NCBI GenBank assembly: GCA_036276735.1
Contig: DASUOH010000015.1
Location: 1 to 64,000, forward strand
From: VRUE01 sp036276735
GTDB lineage: Bacteria > Actinomycetota > Thermoleophilia > Solirubrobacterales > 70-9
Direction of reading: 5' to 3'
DNA: 64,000 nt
Under the pieces are notes generated by a model. That model was given only the letters and a program-made list of their open reading frames with translations, was not told where the DNA came from and did not search any database. The position numbers and the translations under genes were made by a program. Below are positions 8,053-14,865 of this stretch, one piece after another. The first letter of the stretch is position 1, and every line of letters starts with the position of its first letter.

Positions 8053-8099
8053 CAGTTCCTCATTTCCGGCGACTTCGCCATGTTCCTCCAATCACCATA
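8052..8099 (-). promoter_or_regulatory. Promoter and 9-codon leader ORF of unit D operon
   Basis: A TATGGT box (8099-8094) is followed by GGAGG (8089-8085) and ATG 8081 of a tiny frame, MAKSPEMRN, whose TGA overlaps the ATG (8052) of the DUF5678 gene. This layout allows coupled translation or attenuation. Whether the leader peptide is made is unknown. Confidence 0.45.
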
Positions 8100-8133
8100 G
8101 CGATGCAACCGGGAACGTCGGACGGAACATTCC

Positions 8134-8165
8134 TTTGGGCAGCGAGCGGTTCTTCGCTGCCCAAA
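8134..8165. repeat. Inverted repeat of the unit D attachment arm
   Basis: TTTGGGCAGCGA (8134-8145) and TCGCTGCCCAAA (8154-8165) form perfect 12-bp arms around 8 bases, followed by ATCGTGCGTAA (8175-8185), which is identical to the 11-mer beside the unit B repeat. The right edge is 99 bases from the core at 8264. Confidence 0.78.
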
Positions 8166-8263
8166 TCGACACCAATCGTGCGTAATCCAAGCGGGCTCGA
8201 GACCATGGACCATGTGGCGCGTTCCGCTCTGCGGAGACAAGAACCTCGACTGCTCCCGGTCGC

Positions 8264-8301
8264 TTAGGAGGGAGTCGCTCTATCCAGCTGAGTTATCGGG
8301 C
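8264..8301 (-). repeat. Displaced 5' half of tRNA-Arg(CCU), D/E border
   Basis: A 38-base copy of the tRNA 5' half with one substitution in the D-stem region (GAGTTATC for GAGCTATC) and one missing G in the acceptor run. These changes would damage a tRNA and show that the copy is no longer under selection. It arrived with unit E and was displaced by unit D. Confidence 0.9.
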
Positions 8302-8317
8302 TTGACTGCAGATTGTC

Positions 8318-8617
8318 TCACTCCCCCAGCAGGTCCTGGCACCAGCCGACCGCAGCGTTGGCAACTGCAAGCGCTCGGTTGCGATCCAATGTCTCGATGG
8401 GAGCGTCGTCGCAGCGGAACTCGGCGGCCCACGGGGTCAGCCAGGACGCTGACTTGACCTCCGGCTCAATGGTGACCGAATGCTTCTCGGCCAGAACGAT
8501 CATAAATTCGAGGTCGTGCGTCTTTGGAAAGTCGATTCCCTCCAACATCAGCACGACCTTCATCGCCTTCTCGACAGCCTGCTGCGCGTGAAAGCCAGCG
8601 ACCGTCGCGCAGCGCAT
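8318..8617 (-). pseudogene. HEPN gene lacking its N-terminal part (unit E)
   Basis: The frame encodes GFHAQQAVEKAMKVVL, DFPKTHDLEFMIVL and a C-terminal helix, clearly homologous to the unit C HEPN protein. About 40 residues before GFHAQQ are missing. The bases encoding the end of the MNT protein (HHALRDGR) run straight into the HEPN core in another frame, so an internal deletion joined the two genes. A 99-residue remnant could still be made from ATG 8617, but the first HEPN helix is gone. Confidence 0.75.
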
Positions 8618-8896
8618 GATGGACCATCGTCCCCGGCACCTTTGCGCGCTGAGCTGCGCGCCTCTCGTCTATGACGACGATGTCCACCGGCACTGGGAAG
8701 TCTCTGAGAGTGCGCCGCAGTCGCACCCACTCCTCGAGGCGGTCTTTCACGACAGGCTCGATTACGAGGAAATCAACATCGCTGTCCGGCTCTCGTCACC
8801 GCGAGCATGGGAACCGAAGAGGATCACCTTGGAGCCGGTGCCCGCAGTCTCAGCGAGGATCTTGCCAGCCTGTTCGATCAGGTCGCGAGATGCCAT
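8599..8896 (-). pseudogene. Frameshifted MNT nucleotidyltransferase (unit E)
   Basis: ATG 8896 starts MASRDLIEQAGKILAETAGT...VILFGSHARGDES, close to the unit C protein. Near 8786-8791 one base is missing relative to unit C; the frame shifts and the DxD part (DSDVDFLVIEPVV) continues in the next frame to HHALRDGR. The GSx10DxD active site is therefore split. Together with the truncated HEPN gene this pair is dead or dying. Confidence 0.8.
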
Positions 8897-8908
8897 GGCG
8901 ACACGGTA
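8897..8908 (-). promoter_or_regulatory. Leaderless -10 box of the decayed unit E MNT gene
   Basis: TACCGT (8908-8903) lies six bases before ATG 8896. The surrounding GCAGGCTGCTCCGCTACCGTGT is nearly identical to the unit C promoter, showing common descent of the two cassettes including regulatory DNA. Confidence 0.55.
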
Positions 8909-8959
8909 GCGGAGCAGCCTGCCGACACCGTCTGCACAGGGTAGGACCTGCTTGCCGCT

Positions 8960-9436
8960 TCAGCCTTCGGCGGCGGCGAGATTCTCCAGGTCAACGAGAT
9001 CTTGACCTCGCCCGGCGGCACGCTTCATCGCTCGCAGGTCTTCCACCGAACAGACCGCCACGTCGACTCCGAGCACCTCGGCGTGGCTCGCACGAGAGCG
9101 AAGCTCGTCGAAACTCGGAACGCCGTCTAGGCCCTGCACGATGTCGAGCCGGCCCAGGTCGGTCTCGATCGCCATCTGTTCTCCCCCGGCCAGCTCCGCG
9201 GCAATCGAAATAGGAGTTCCGAGCAGCGCTTCGCCCCTCTGAACGTGCCCTCCTGCGGCCACTGCCACCTCCGCCACCACTTTCAGGTTCTCGGCGTCGG
9301 GCGAAACGACGATGTCGATGTCCTTGGTGGCGCGAACGACGCCTCTCGCCCCCAGCGCGAGGCCGCCGATCACGACGAACTCGGCCCCTGCAGCCACCAA
9401 TCTCCGTAGGATCTCGTCGAAGGCGACTGAAGTCAT
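8960..9436 (-). CDS. Nucleotidyltransferase-like protein (unit E)
   Basis: A 158-residue protein with the nucleotidyltransferase signature EFVVIGGLALGARGVVRATK (GG motif about 19-38) followed by DIDIVV (DxD). It resembles the AbiEii-related or DUF6036-related group rather than MNT. The start ATG 9436 overlaps the stop of the upstream small gene (ATGA), so the two are one toxin-antitoxin-like operon. Unlike the neighbouring MNT/HEPN pair this one is intact. Confidence 0.8.
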   Translation of the reverse strand: MTSVAFDEILRRLVAAGAEFVVIGGLALGARGVVRATKDIDIVVSPDAENLKVVAEVAVAAGGHVQRGEALLGTPISIAAELAGGEQMAIETDLGRLDIVQGLDGVPSFDELRSRASHAEVLGVDVAVCSVEDLRAMKRAAGRGQDLVDLENLAAAEG

Positions 9437-9609
9437 CGCCGCCGCGTGGCATCGGCCATCTTCAGCAGCGCGTGACTTAACGCGATCGTCTCGGCGAGGT
9501 TCACGCTTATGGGACGCCGCGCATCCTCGCGCAGCCGGTTTACGCGAACAGCCTCGGCCTTGGCGGCCGCTTCGTTCGACCGCTTGCTCACCGGCTGAAT
9601 CGACTCCAT
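9433..9609 (-). CDS. 58-residue partner of the unit E nucleotidyltransferase
   Basis: From ATG 9609 the protein is short, basic and helical: RVNRLREDARRPISVNLAETIALSHALLKMA. Short proteins with an LREDxR...NLAE...L pattern commonly precede such nucleotidyltransferases. The gene overlaps the next by four bases. The open frame continues upstream through the tRNA fragment but that part is not coding. A TACCGT box 7 bases before the ATG supports this start. Confidence 0.7.
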   Translation of the reverse strand: MESIQPVSKRSNEAAAKAEAVRVNRLREDARRPISVNLAETIALSHALLKMADATRRR

Positions 9610-9622
9610 GGTCAACACGGTA
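9610..9622 (-). promoter_or_regulatory. Leaderless -10 box of the unit E nucleotidyltransferase operon
   Basis: TACCGT (9622-9617) lies seven bases before ATG 9609 within CTCCGCTACCGTGT, the same block as at 7196 and 8908. Confidence 0.5.
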
Positions 9623-9718
9623 GCGGAGGGTGACGACTTCATCGGAATCGATCCGTAGCGAGCGGGAGCATGAGCATTCCGCTCTGCAATGGCGGAAGAC
9701 GCGACTCCTCCCGGTTGC

Positions 9719-9756
9719 TTAGAGGGAGTCGCTCTATCCAGCTGAGCTATCGGGGC
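9719..9756 (-). repeat. Original 5' half of tRNA-Arg(CCU), right border of island
   Basis: This 38-base 5' half has one G missing beside the core. It is the outermost copy, so it should be the remnant of the original chromosomal gene; the bases just right of it would then contain the original promoter. No consensus promoter is obvious there (9757-9863). The left flank (TTCCGCTCTGC...GACTCCTCCCGGTTGCTTA) matches the unit D border. Confidence 0.88.
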
Positions 9757-9863
9757 TCGGACCCAATTGGAGGCGCTCCGAGGCGACCTTCGCCTATCCA
9801 CGCCCCGATCCCGCGGCGCGAATCGGCGGCCTCGCAGAAGCCACACGTTCCCGTCAGACGCCG

Positions 9864-10424
9864 ATGTTTATTATGAAGCGCTCAGAGGGAGTCAAGCGCT
9901 CGGGGGTTGCGCCCTCGCTCGGTTGCTCCTTCCGGAGAAGAGAGATCGAGGCCCTCATCGCCACGCCGCCCCCAGACGAGTTCGCGAAGTCCTTCGAGAC
10001 AGCCTTCGCGCGCATGCAGGTGGCGGTCGAGCAGGCCTCCGCGCAGCAGCGGGAGTGGCCCGCGAAAGCCGCGGCGGCGGTGAGCGCCGCCCTCGAGTTC
10101 GCCGCCGCAAACCCCAAGGTCGCGCAGATCCTGACTAACGAGGCGCTCTCCTCTGGCCCGGACGGGCTCGCCCGCCACGATCGCTTGATCGGCTACGCCG
10201 CCGGCCGGCTGGCGACCGGCCGCGCGCTTTACCCCGAGAGCTCTGAGCTGCCCGAGATCATCGAGCGCGCCTTGGTCGGTGGTCTGGTCATGCTGATCGC
10301 GCAGCGCCTCACCGAAGGCAGGGAGGGCGAGCTTCCCGATGCGGCCGGCGAAATGATCGAGTTCGTGCTCACACCCTTCCTCGGCGTGGCCGAGGCGCGG
10401 CGGGTGGCCGCGGAAGGCGCGTAG
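9864..10424 (+). CDS. TetR-type C-terminal ligand domain without HTH
   Basis: Residues 40-186 match the helical C-terminal domain of TetR regulators (ALEFAAANPKVAQILTNEAL...RLIGYAAGRL...LVGGLVMLIAQRL). The N-terminal 40 residues show no helix-turn-helix, and translation of the frame upstream to 9762 gives none either. It is probably a broken regulator that lost its DNA-binding domain, next to the right border of the island. It could act as a dominant-negative partner, but decay is the simpler reading. Confidence 0.6.
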   Translation: MFIMKRSEGVKRSGVAPSLGCSFRRREIEALIATPPPDEFAKSFETAFARMQVAVEQASAQQREWPAKAAAAVSAALEFAAANPKVAQILTNEALSSGPDGLARHDRLIGYAAGRLATGRALYPESSELPEIIERALVGGLVMLIAQRLTEGREGELPDAAGEMIEFVLTPFLGVAEARRVAAEGA

Positions 10425-10437
10425 CATTGCGCCGGTC

Positions 10438-11085
10438 ATGGAGCCAGATGCCGTCGAGATCAGGGTGGTCGGCTGCCTGCTGGAGAAGCAGCGGACGACC
10501 CCCGACGCCTACCCACTCTCGCTCAATGCGCTCCGAGTTGCCTGCAACCAGGCGACGAACCGCGACCCGGTTGTCGAGTACGACGAGGCGACTGTGGTCG
10601 AGGCGCTGCGGCGCCTCGCGCTGCGCGGCTGGACGCGGCTGGCCAGCGGCGCCGGCAGCCGCGCTCGCAAGTACCGCCACCTGCTGAACGAGGCGCTCGG
10701 GCTCGACGACGCCGAGCTGTCACTGCTCGCGGTGCTGATGCTGCGCGGCGCCCAGACGCCCGGCGAGTTGAAGCAGCGGACCGAGCGCCTGCACGGCTTC
10801 CCCAGCCTGGCGGCGGTCCACGAGACGCTCGAGGGCCTGATCGAGAAAGGCCAGGTCGAACGGCTGCCGCGGCGCCCCGGGCAGAAGGAGGAGCGCTACC
10901 GCCACCTTCTGGGGAGCGACGAGGAATCAGTTACCGCAGAGCCCGTGGAGGTCTCGCCGAGCTTTGAAGTGGCGCCGGAGGACATGGACGCCGGCGCTGC
11001 CGAGAGTCGCCTCGAGCGCCTCGAACGCGAGCTCGGAGAGCTTCGCGCCGAGGTTAGGCAGTTGCGCGAGGCGCTCGGCGACTGA
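10438..11085 (+). CDS. YceH-family (DUF480) protein
   Basis: A 215-residue protein made of two winged-helix domains, as in the YceH/DUF480 family. It starts EPDAVEIRVVGCLLEKQRTT and contains YPLSLNALRVACNQATNRDP, the family hallmark. The C-terminus adds a coiled coil (ESRLERLERELGELRAEVRQ). Function is unknown; the fold suggests nucleic-acid or protein binding. Its stop touches the stop of the convergent gene at 11086. Confidence 0.92.
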   Translation: MEPDAVEIRVVGCLLEKQRTTPDAYPLSLNALRVACNQATNRDPVVEYDEATVVEALRRLALRGWTRLASGAGSRARKYRHLLNEALGLDDAELSLLAVLMLRGAQTPGELKQRTERLHGFPSLAAVHETLEGLIEKGQVERLPRRPGQKEERYRHLLGSDEESVTAEPVEVSPSFEVAPEDMDAGAAESRLERLERELGELRAEVRQLREALGD

Positions 11086-11763
11086 CTACGCGTAGAGGCT
11101 CTCGCTGGCGAGCTCGTCGGCCCGCCGGCTCCACAGCTTCACGTTCATGAAGAAATCGTCGCCGAAGTTCTCCAAGGCATCGAGCGCGACCAGCGTGAAG
11201 CGGCCGTCCGAGATCGCTTCCTGATCGACGGTCTCCTCGTCCAACTCGGCCGTGGCGGCGACCGCGCCGCGCACCAGCGGTCGGCCCCAGACCAGCGTCA
11301 CCTTGCCGGCGCGCCCGTTCTCCCCCCGCCAGCGCCCGATCACCTCGTCGTTGAGGTCGATTCGCCAGTCCGGGTTATCCTCGGCGAGGACGTCGGTGAA
11401 GTCGGCCGTCGCCTCGAAGTCGGTCGGATCGCCGCCTTCCTGCAGCAGGTAGGAGACGTGGCCGAACAGCTCGAGAGTCGTTCCGGTGCGAGTTTTCCCT
11501 TCTAGGTCTGGATAAGTCGCACCGGAAGCCGGATCAGCGGCCTGTGCCCGGGCGGTGCACGGCACCCAGACGCGGCCGCCCCAGGCCCGCTCAGGAAACC
11601 ACTCGAACTGCGCGGGAATGACGGTTCCGGACGGCAGCTCGTCCAGCCGCTCGCAGGCGGACCGGAACTCCGCCGCGAGGCGCTCGGCGAACCGGCCGTG
11701 CGGGATGCCCTCCTGCGTCGAGTCGGCGATAAAGCGCGGGATCGGTCGCGGGTTCGGTGCCAT
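11086..11763 (-). CDS. Conserved protein of unknown function carrying a palindromic repeat
   Basis: A 225-residue soluble protein (MAPNPRPIPRFIADSTQEG). I do not recognise the family. The start ATG overlaps the galT stop (ATGA), so it is co-transcribed with galT. Around residues 80-95 it contains ASGATYPDLEGKTRTG, encoded by a 50-bp palindromic repeat (11481-11530) also found inside the gene at 36717. That segment is probably an insertion tolerated in a loop. Confidence 0.65.
   Translation of the reverse strand: MAPNPRPIPRFIADSTQEGIPHGRFAERLAAEFRSACERLDELPSGTVIPAQFEWFPERAWGGRVWVPCTARAQAADPASGATYPDLEGKTRTGTTLELFGHVSYLLQEGGDPTDFEATADFTDVLAEDNPDWRIDLNDEVIGRWRGENGRAGKVTLVWGRPLVRGAVAATAELDEETVDQEAISDGRFTLVALDALENFGDDFFMNVKLWSRRADELASESLYA
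11481..11530. repeat. 50-bp palindromic repeat, copy 1 (inside a gene)
   Basis: TTCCGGTGCGA (11481-11491) pairs with TCGCACCGGAA (11517-11527) and GCC follows, giving exactly the same 50-base length as copies at 19668 and 37007. The middle differs between copies. It is read in frame in the host gene as SGATYPDLEGKTRTG. Confidence 0.85.
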
Positions 11764-12746
11764 CAGAGGCACTCGCGCAGGTCGCTGGCTGCCCGCTCGG
11801 GCGGGTAGACGACGATGTCGACGCCGGTGCCGAACTCGAAGCCGGCCTTGGTCGTAAGGCGCGGCGCGATGTCGACATGCCAGTGGAATTGCTCGGCGCC
11901 GCGCGGCCCGGTCCGCACCCAGAGGTTCAGCTCGGGCGGCCCGTCGAAGCGCTTGGCGAGCAGCTGCAGCGCCGTGTGAAGCATCGCGACCCCCGCAGTG
12001 TCCTCGGCGAAGCTCGGCGCCGGGCTTCGCGGCACTATCCGCAGCTCGTACGGCGAGCGCGATGCCCAGGGGCAGATCAGCGCCGCGTCGTCGTCGATCG
12101 CCACGAGCCGGTCCTTGCGCCGCACCTCCTCGACCAGGACGTCGGCGAGCAGTTCGCTGCCGGTCGTCCGTTCGGCGTAGGAGCCGACCCGCTCGCGCTC
12201 GCGGGCCACCGCCGCGGGGACGAAGGGCAGCGCGTAGAGCTGCGCGTGGGTGTGGGGCAGCGAGGCGCCGGCCCCCGCACCCTCGTTGACCACCAGCTGC
12301 ACGTATGAGGCATCCGAATGGGCGCGCATCCGCTCGCGCCAGGTGGCGATCGCCGCGGCGAGCTGCTCCTCGCTCAGCTCCGCCATCGCGGTCGCGTGCT
12401 GCGGCGCGTTGACGATCACCTCGTGCCCGCCGACGGCCGGCCGCGAGGCGAACAGCTCGGGCGCGCTGTCGGCGCGCGGCTCGTCGTCTCCCTCGCCAAG
12501 CGCCGGATAGAGGTTCGGCACCACCCGCGTCGTCCATCCCGGGCCGTCGGCCTCACCGCCTTGCGGACGAGTCGCGTAGACCTCCGGCGGCGTCTTTCCC
12601 TCGTTCCCCTCGCAGAAGGGACAGCCCTCGGCGCCTTTCTCCTCGCTGCGCGACGGCGTGAAGCCGCCGGGCCGATCGGCACGGCCGGGCGCGAGGATCG
12701 TCCGCAGCCCGGTCAGCTGGTCGATGCGAATCTCGGGCGCGCTCAA
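11763..12746 (-). CDS. galT: Galactose-1-phosphate uridylyltransferase
   Basis: A 327-residue GalT-type enzyme of the HIT superfamily exchanging UMP between UDP-glucose and galactose-1-phosphate in the Leloir pathway. Visible features are a zinc-type CPFCEGNE (about 36-43), RVVPNLYPAL, the middle-domain GASLPHTHAQLYALP and the C-terminal FHWHVDIAPR histidine strand. The start is TTG 12746 (MSAPEIRIDQL); the longer frame upstream is low-complexity. The stop overlaps the next gene (ATGA). A related HIT-type nucleotide transferase is possible, but the CPFC and HxH pattern favours GalT. Confidence 0.88.
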   Translation of the reverse strand: MSAPEIRIDQLTGLRTILAPGRADRPGGFTPSRSEEKGAEGCPFCEGNEGKTPPEVYATRPQGGEADGPGWTTRVVPNLYPALGEGDDEPRADSAPELFASRPAVGGHEVIVNAPQHATAMAELSEEQLAAAIATWRERMRAHSDASYVQLVVNEGAGAGASLPHTHAQLYALPFVPAAVARERERVGSYAERTTGSELLADVLVEEVRRKDRLVAIDDDAALICPWASRSPYELRIVPRSPAPSFAEDTAGVAMLHTALQLLAKRFDGPPELNLWVRTGPRGAEQFHWHVDIAPRLTTKAGFEFGTGVDIVVYPPERAASDLRECL

Positions 12747-12771
12747 AGGCTGCGAGGGCGGTCCGGCGCGA

Positions 12772-13641
12772 TCAGGTCCGCGACGGCGGCAGGTCGTCTG
12801 GCGCGGGCGCGTCGGCGTCGGGGACCGGCCGCGGCCCCGGTGGCTGCGCCGACGGCTCGCCGCCCCGCGCCCGTCGCCCGTCGCCACCTCCACCGCCGCC
12901 CAGGAACGGCTCGAGCACGTCCATCGGCAGCGGGAAGACAATCGTCGTGTTCTGATTGCTGCCGATCTCCAGCAGGGTCTGCAGGTAGCGCAGCTGCAGC
13001 GAGGCCGGGTTCTGGCTGATGATGTCGGCGGCGTCGGTGAGCTTCTGCGCCGCCTGGAACTCGCCCTCGGAGTTGATGATCTTGGCGCGGCGCTCGCGCT
13101 CGGCCTCGGCCTGACGCGCCATCGCCCGCTGCATCTGTTCGGGGATCTCGACGTCCTTGATCTCGACCGCCGTCACCTTCACTCCCCACGGCTCGGTCGA
13201 CTCGTCGATGATCTTCTGCAGCTCTTCGTTGAGCCGCTCGCGCTCGGACAGCAGCTGATCGAGTTCGGCCTTGCCGAGCACCGAGCGCAGCGCCGTCTGG
13301 GCGATCTGTGAGGTGGCGAGTAGGTAGTTCTCGACCTCGACGATCGAGCGGTTGGCGTCGACGACACGGAAGTAGGCGACCGCGTTGACGCTGGAGGGGA
13401 CGTTGTCGCGGGTGATCACCTCCTGCGGCGGGATGTTGAGCGTCACGGTGCGCAGGTCGACGCGTTCCATCCGGTCGATCAGCGGGATCAGCAGGATCAG
13501 GCCCGGCCCCTTCAGGGCGATCAGCCGACCGAGCCGGAAGATGACGCCGCGCTCGTACTCGCGCAGGACTCGCACCGACAGACCGACCACGATCAGGGCG
13601 AAGATCGCCAGTACGAAGAAGATGACGATCGCTGCTTCCAT
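12772..13641 (-). CDS. SPFH/band 7 protein (slipin)
   Basis: A 289-residue membrane-anchored stomatin-like protein. An N-terminal transmembrane helix (residues 4-25) precedes the SPFH domain (YERGVIFRLGRLIALKGPGL ... VDLRTVTLNIPPQEVITRDN) and a helical region RQAEAERERRAKIINSEGE. The tail is Gly/Pro-rich. It forms scaffold oligomers and partners with NfeD, whose gene overlaps its start (ATGA). Confidence 0.93.
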   Translation of the reverse strand: MEAAIVIFFVLAIFALIVVGLSVRVLREYERGVIFRLGRLIALKGPGLILLIPLIDRMERVDLRTVTLNIPPQEVITRDNVPSSVNAVAYFRVVDANRSIVEVENYLLATSQIAQTALRSVLGKAELDQLLSERERLNEELQKIIDESTEPWGVKVTAVEIKDVEIPEQMQRAMARQAEAERERRAKIINSEGEFQAAQKLTDAADIISQNPASLQLRYLQTLLEIGSNQNTTIVFPLPMDVLEPFLGGGGGGDGRRARGGEPSAQPPGPRPVPDADAPAPDDLPPSRT

Positions 13642-14126
13642 CAACCCGCTCCTTCCTCGGTGGGGACGGAGGCCGGCTCCGGTCGCACCATCAGGGTGAG
13701 TCCCTCGACCGCCTCGACGACGACTCTATCTCCCGGCCGCGGCGCGCCTCCGTCGCCGCCGCTCAGCCGCGCCCGCCACAGCGCCCCCTCGATCCAGACC
13801 TGGCCCTCGGGATCGAGCGGCGTCCGCACCTCGGCCCGGGCGCCGATCAGCTCCTCGGGCCCGGTCCGCACCGGCTCGTCGCGGTGCGCGGCGAGAACCT
13901 TACGGCCGACGACGTAGGACGTGGCGAGGCAGAGGACACCGAGCGTGATCAAGCCCGGCCCGGCCCAGTCGCTGGCGCTCGAGTCGGATTCCGCAGTGAG
14001 CGCGTAGACGCCGGCGCCGACCAGGCCGAGCGCTCCGAGGCCCGCCAGCACCCCGCCCGTGGGCAGCATCAGCTCGGCGAGCAGCAGGCCCATGGCGAGG
14101 AGCGCGACGATTACGAAGAGGTCCAC
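13641..14126 (-). CDS. NfeD-like membrane protein
   Basis: A short NfeD-type protein of about 161 residues with three to four N-terminal membrane helices (VDLFVIVALLAMGLLLAELM, then GVLAGLGALGLVGAGVYAL) and a C-terminal OB-fold (LIGARAEVRTPLDPEGQVWI ... PGDRVVVEAVEGLTLMV). The start GTG 14126 avoids overlap with the upstream gene; ATG 14153 is the alternative. It overlaps the slipin gene, the usual partner in membrane microdomain maintenance. Confidence 0.9.
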   Translation of the reverse strand: MDLFVIVALLAMGLLLAELMLPTGGVLAGLGALGLVGAGVYALTAESDSSASDWAGPGLITLGVLCLATSYVVGRKVLAAHRDEPVRTGPEELIGARAEVRTPLDPEGQVWIEGALWRARLSGGDGGAPRPGDRVVVEAVEGLTLMVRPEPASVPTEEGAG

Positions 14127-14133
14127 AGGGCGA

Positions 14134-14715
14134 TTATCCGCTTTCGCCTCCACCGCCGAGCGCGTAGCGCTCGATGTCGGCGTGCAGCAGCCGCTCCTCG
14201 TCCTCGTCGTAGGGGCCGAGTTTGAGATAGGTCAGCTCGCCCGTGCGGTCGTAGAAGGCCGTCGTCGGCAGCCCGCGCGTCGCGTCCGGGTCGATGCTCT
14301 CGGCGATCTCCTCGTCGGGGTCGGTGTAGCTCGGGTAGGGAAGCGGCCGTTCGCCGAGGAACTTCTCGGCGAGGTCGTCGGAGTCTTCTTTGTCGACGCC
14401 GAGGAACCCGACCCGCTTGCCGTAGCGCGCCGCGGCCCGCTGGAAGTAGGGGAACTCGAAGCGGCAGGGCCCGCACCAGGAGGCCCAGAGGTTGACGACG
14501 ACGGGGTAGCCGCGCAGCGACCGCAGCCGCCGCTCGTATGCGTCCCGGCCGCCGGCGAGCAGCTCGTTGCCCTGCGCGTAGAGCGACGCCAGCGGTCGCG
14601 GCGCTCCGGCCAGGGCCGCCCGGTAGTCGGGGTGCTCGCCACTGCCCTCAGAGGAGCCGCAGCCGGCGGCGAGCAGGCTGGCAATGGCGAGGAAAAGCGC
14701 GATGCGTGCGTTCAT
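14134..14715 (-). CDS. TlpA-like thioredoxin-fold lipoprotein
   Basis: A 193-residue extracytoplasmic thiol-disulfide protein. It has a lipoprotein signal peptide with lipobox LLAAGC (Cys about 19) and a thioredoxin fold with VVNLWASWCGPCRFEFP (active site WCGPC, about 76-89). Later GLPTTAFYDRTGELTY is the cis-Pro region. It likely reduces or isomerises disulfides at the membrane, perhaps apocytochrome c given the ccm genes in the same window. It is the first gene of the nfeD-slipin-galT cluster. Confidence 0.88.
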   Translation of the reverse strand: MNARIALFLAIASLLAAGCGSSEGSGEHPDYRAALAGAPRPLASLYAQGNELLAGGRDAYERRLRSLRGYPVVVNLWASWCGPCRFEFPYFQRAAARYGKRVGFLGVDKEDSDDLAEKFLGERPLPYPSYTDPDEEIAESIDPDATRGLPTTAFYDRTGELTYLKLGPYDEDEERLLHADIERYALGGGGESG

Positions 14716-14865
14716 CCGGCTTCGGTGTCTACAATAAGTACGTTCGGTTCGCCGTATGCGAGCCGCTCGAGATGGTCGGGGGCAGGAGCAACTACTCCCG
14801 GCATCCTCTTCATCTTCCCGATAGCACGCGCTGCGCCGCTGCGGGAAAGAACCACAGGGCTCTCT

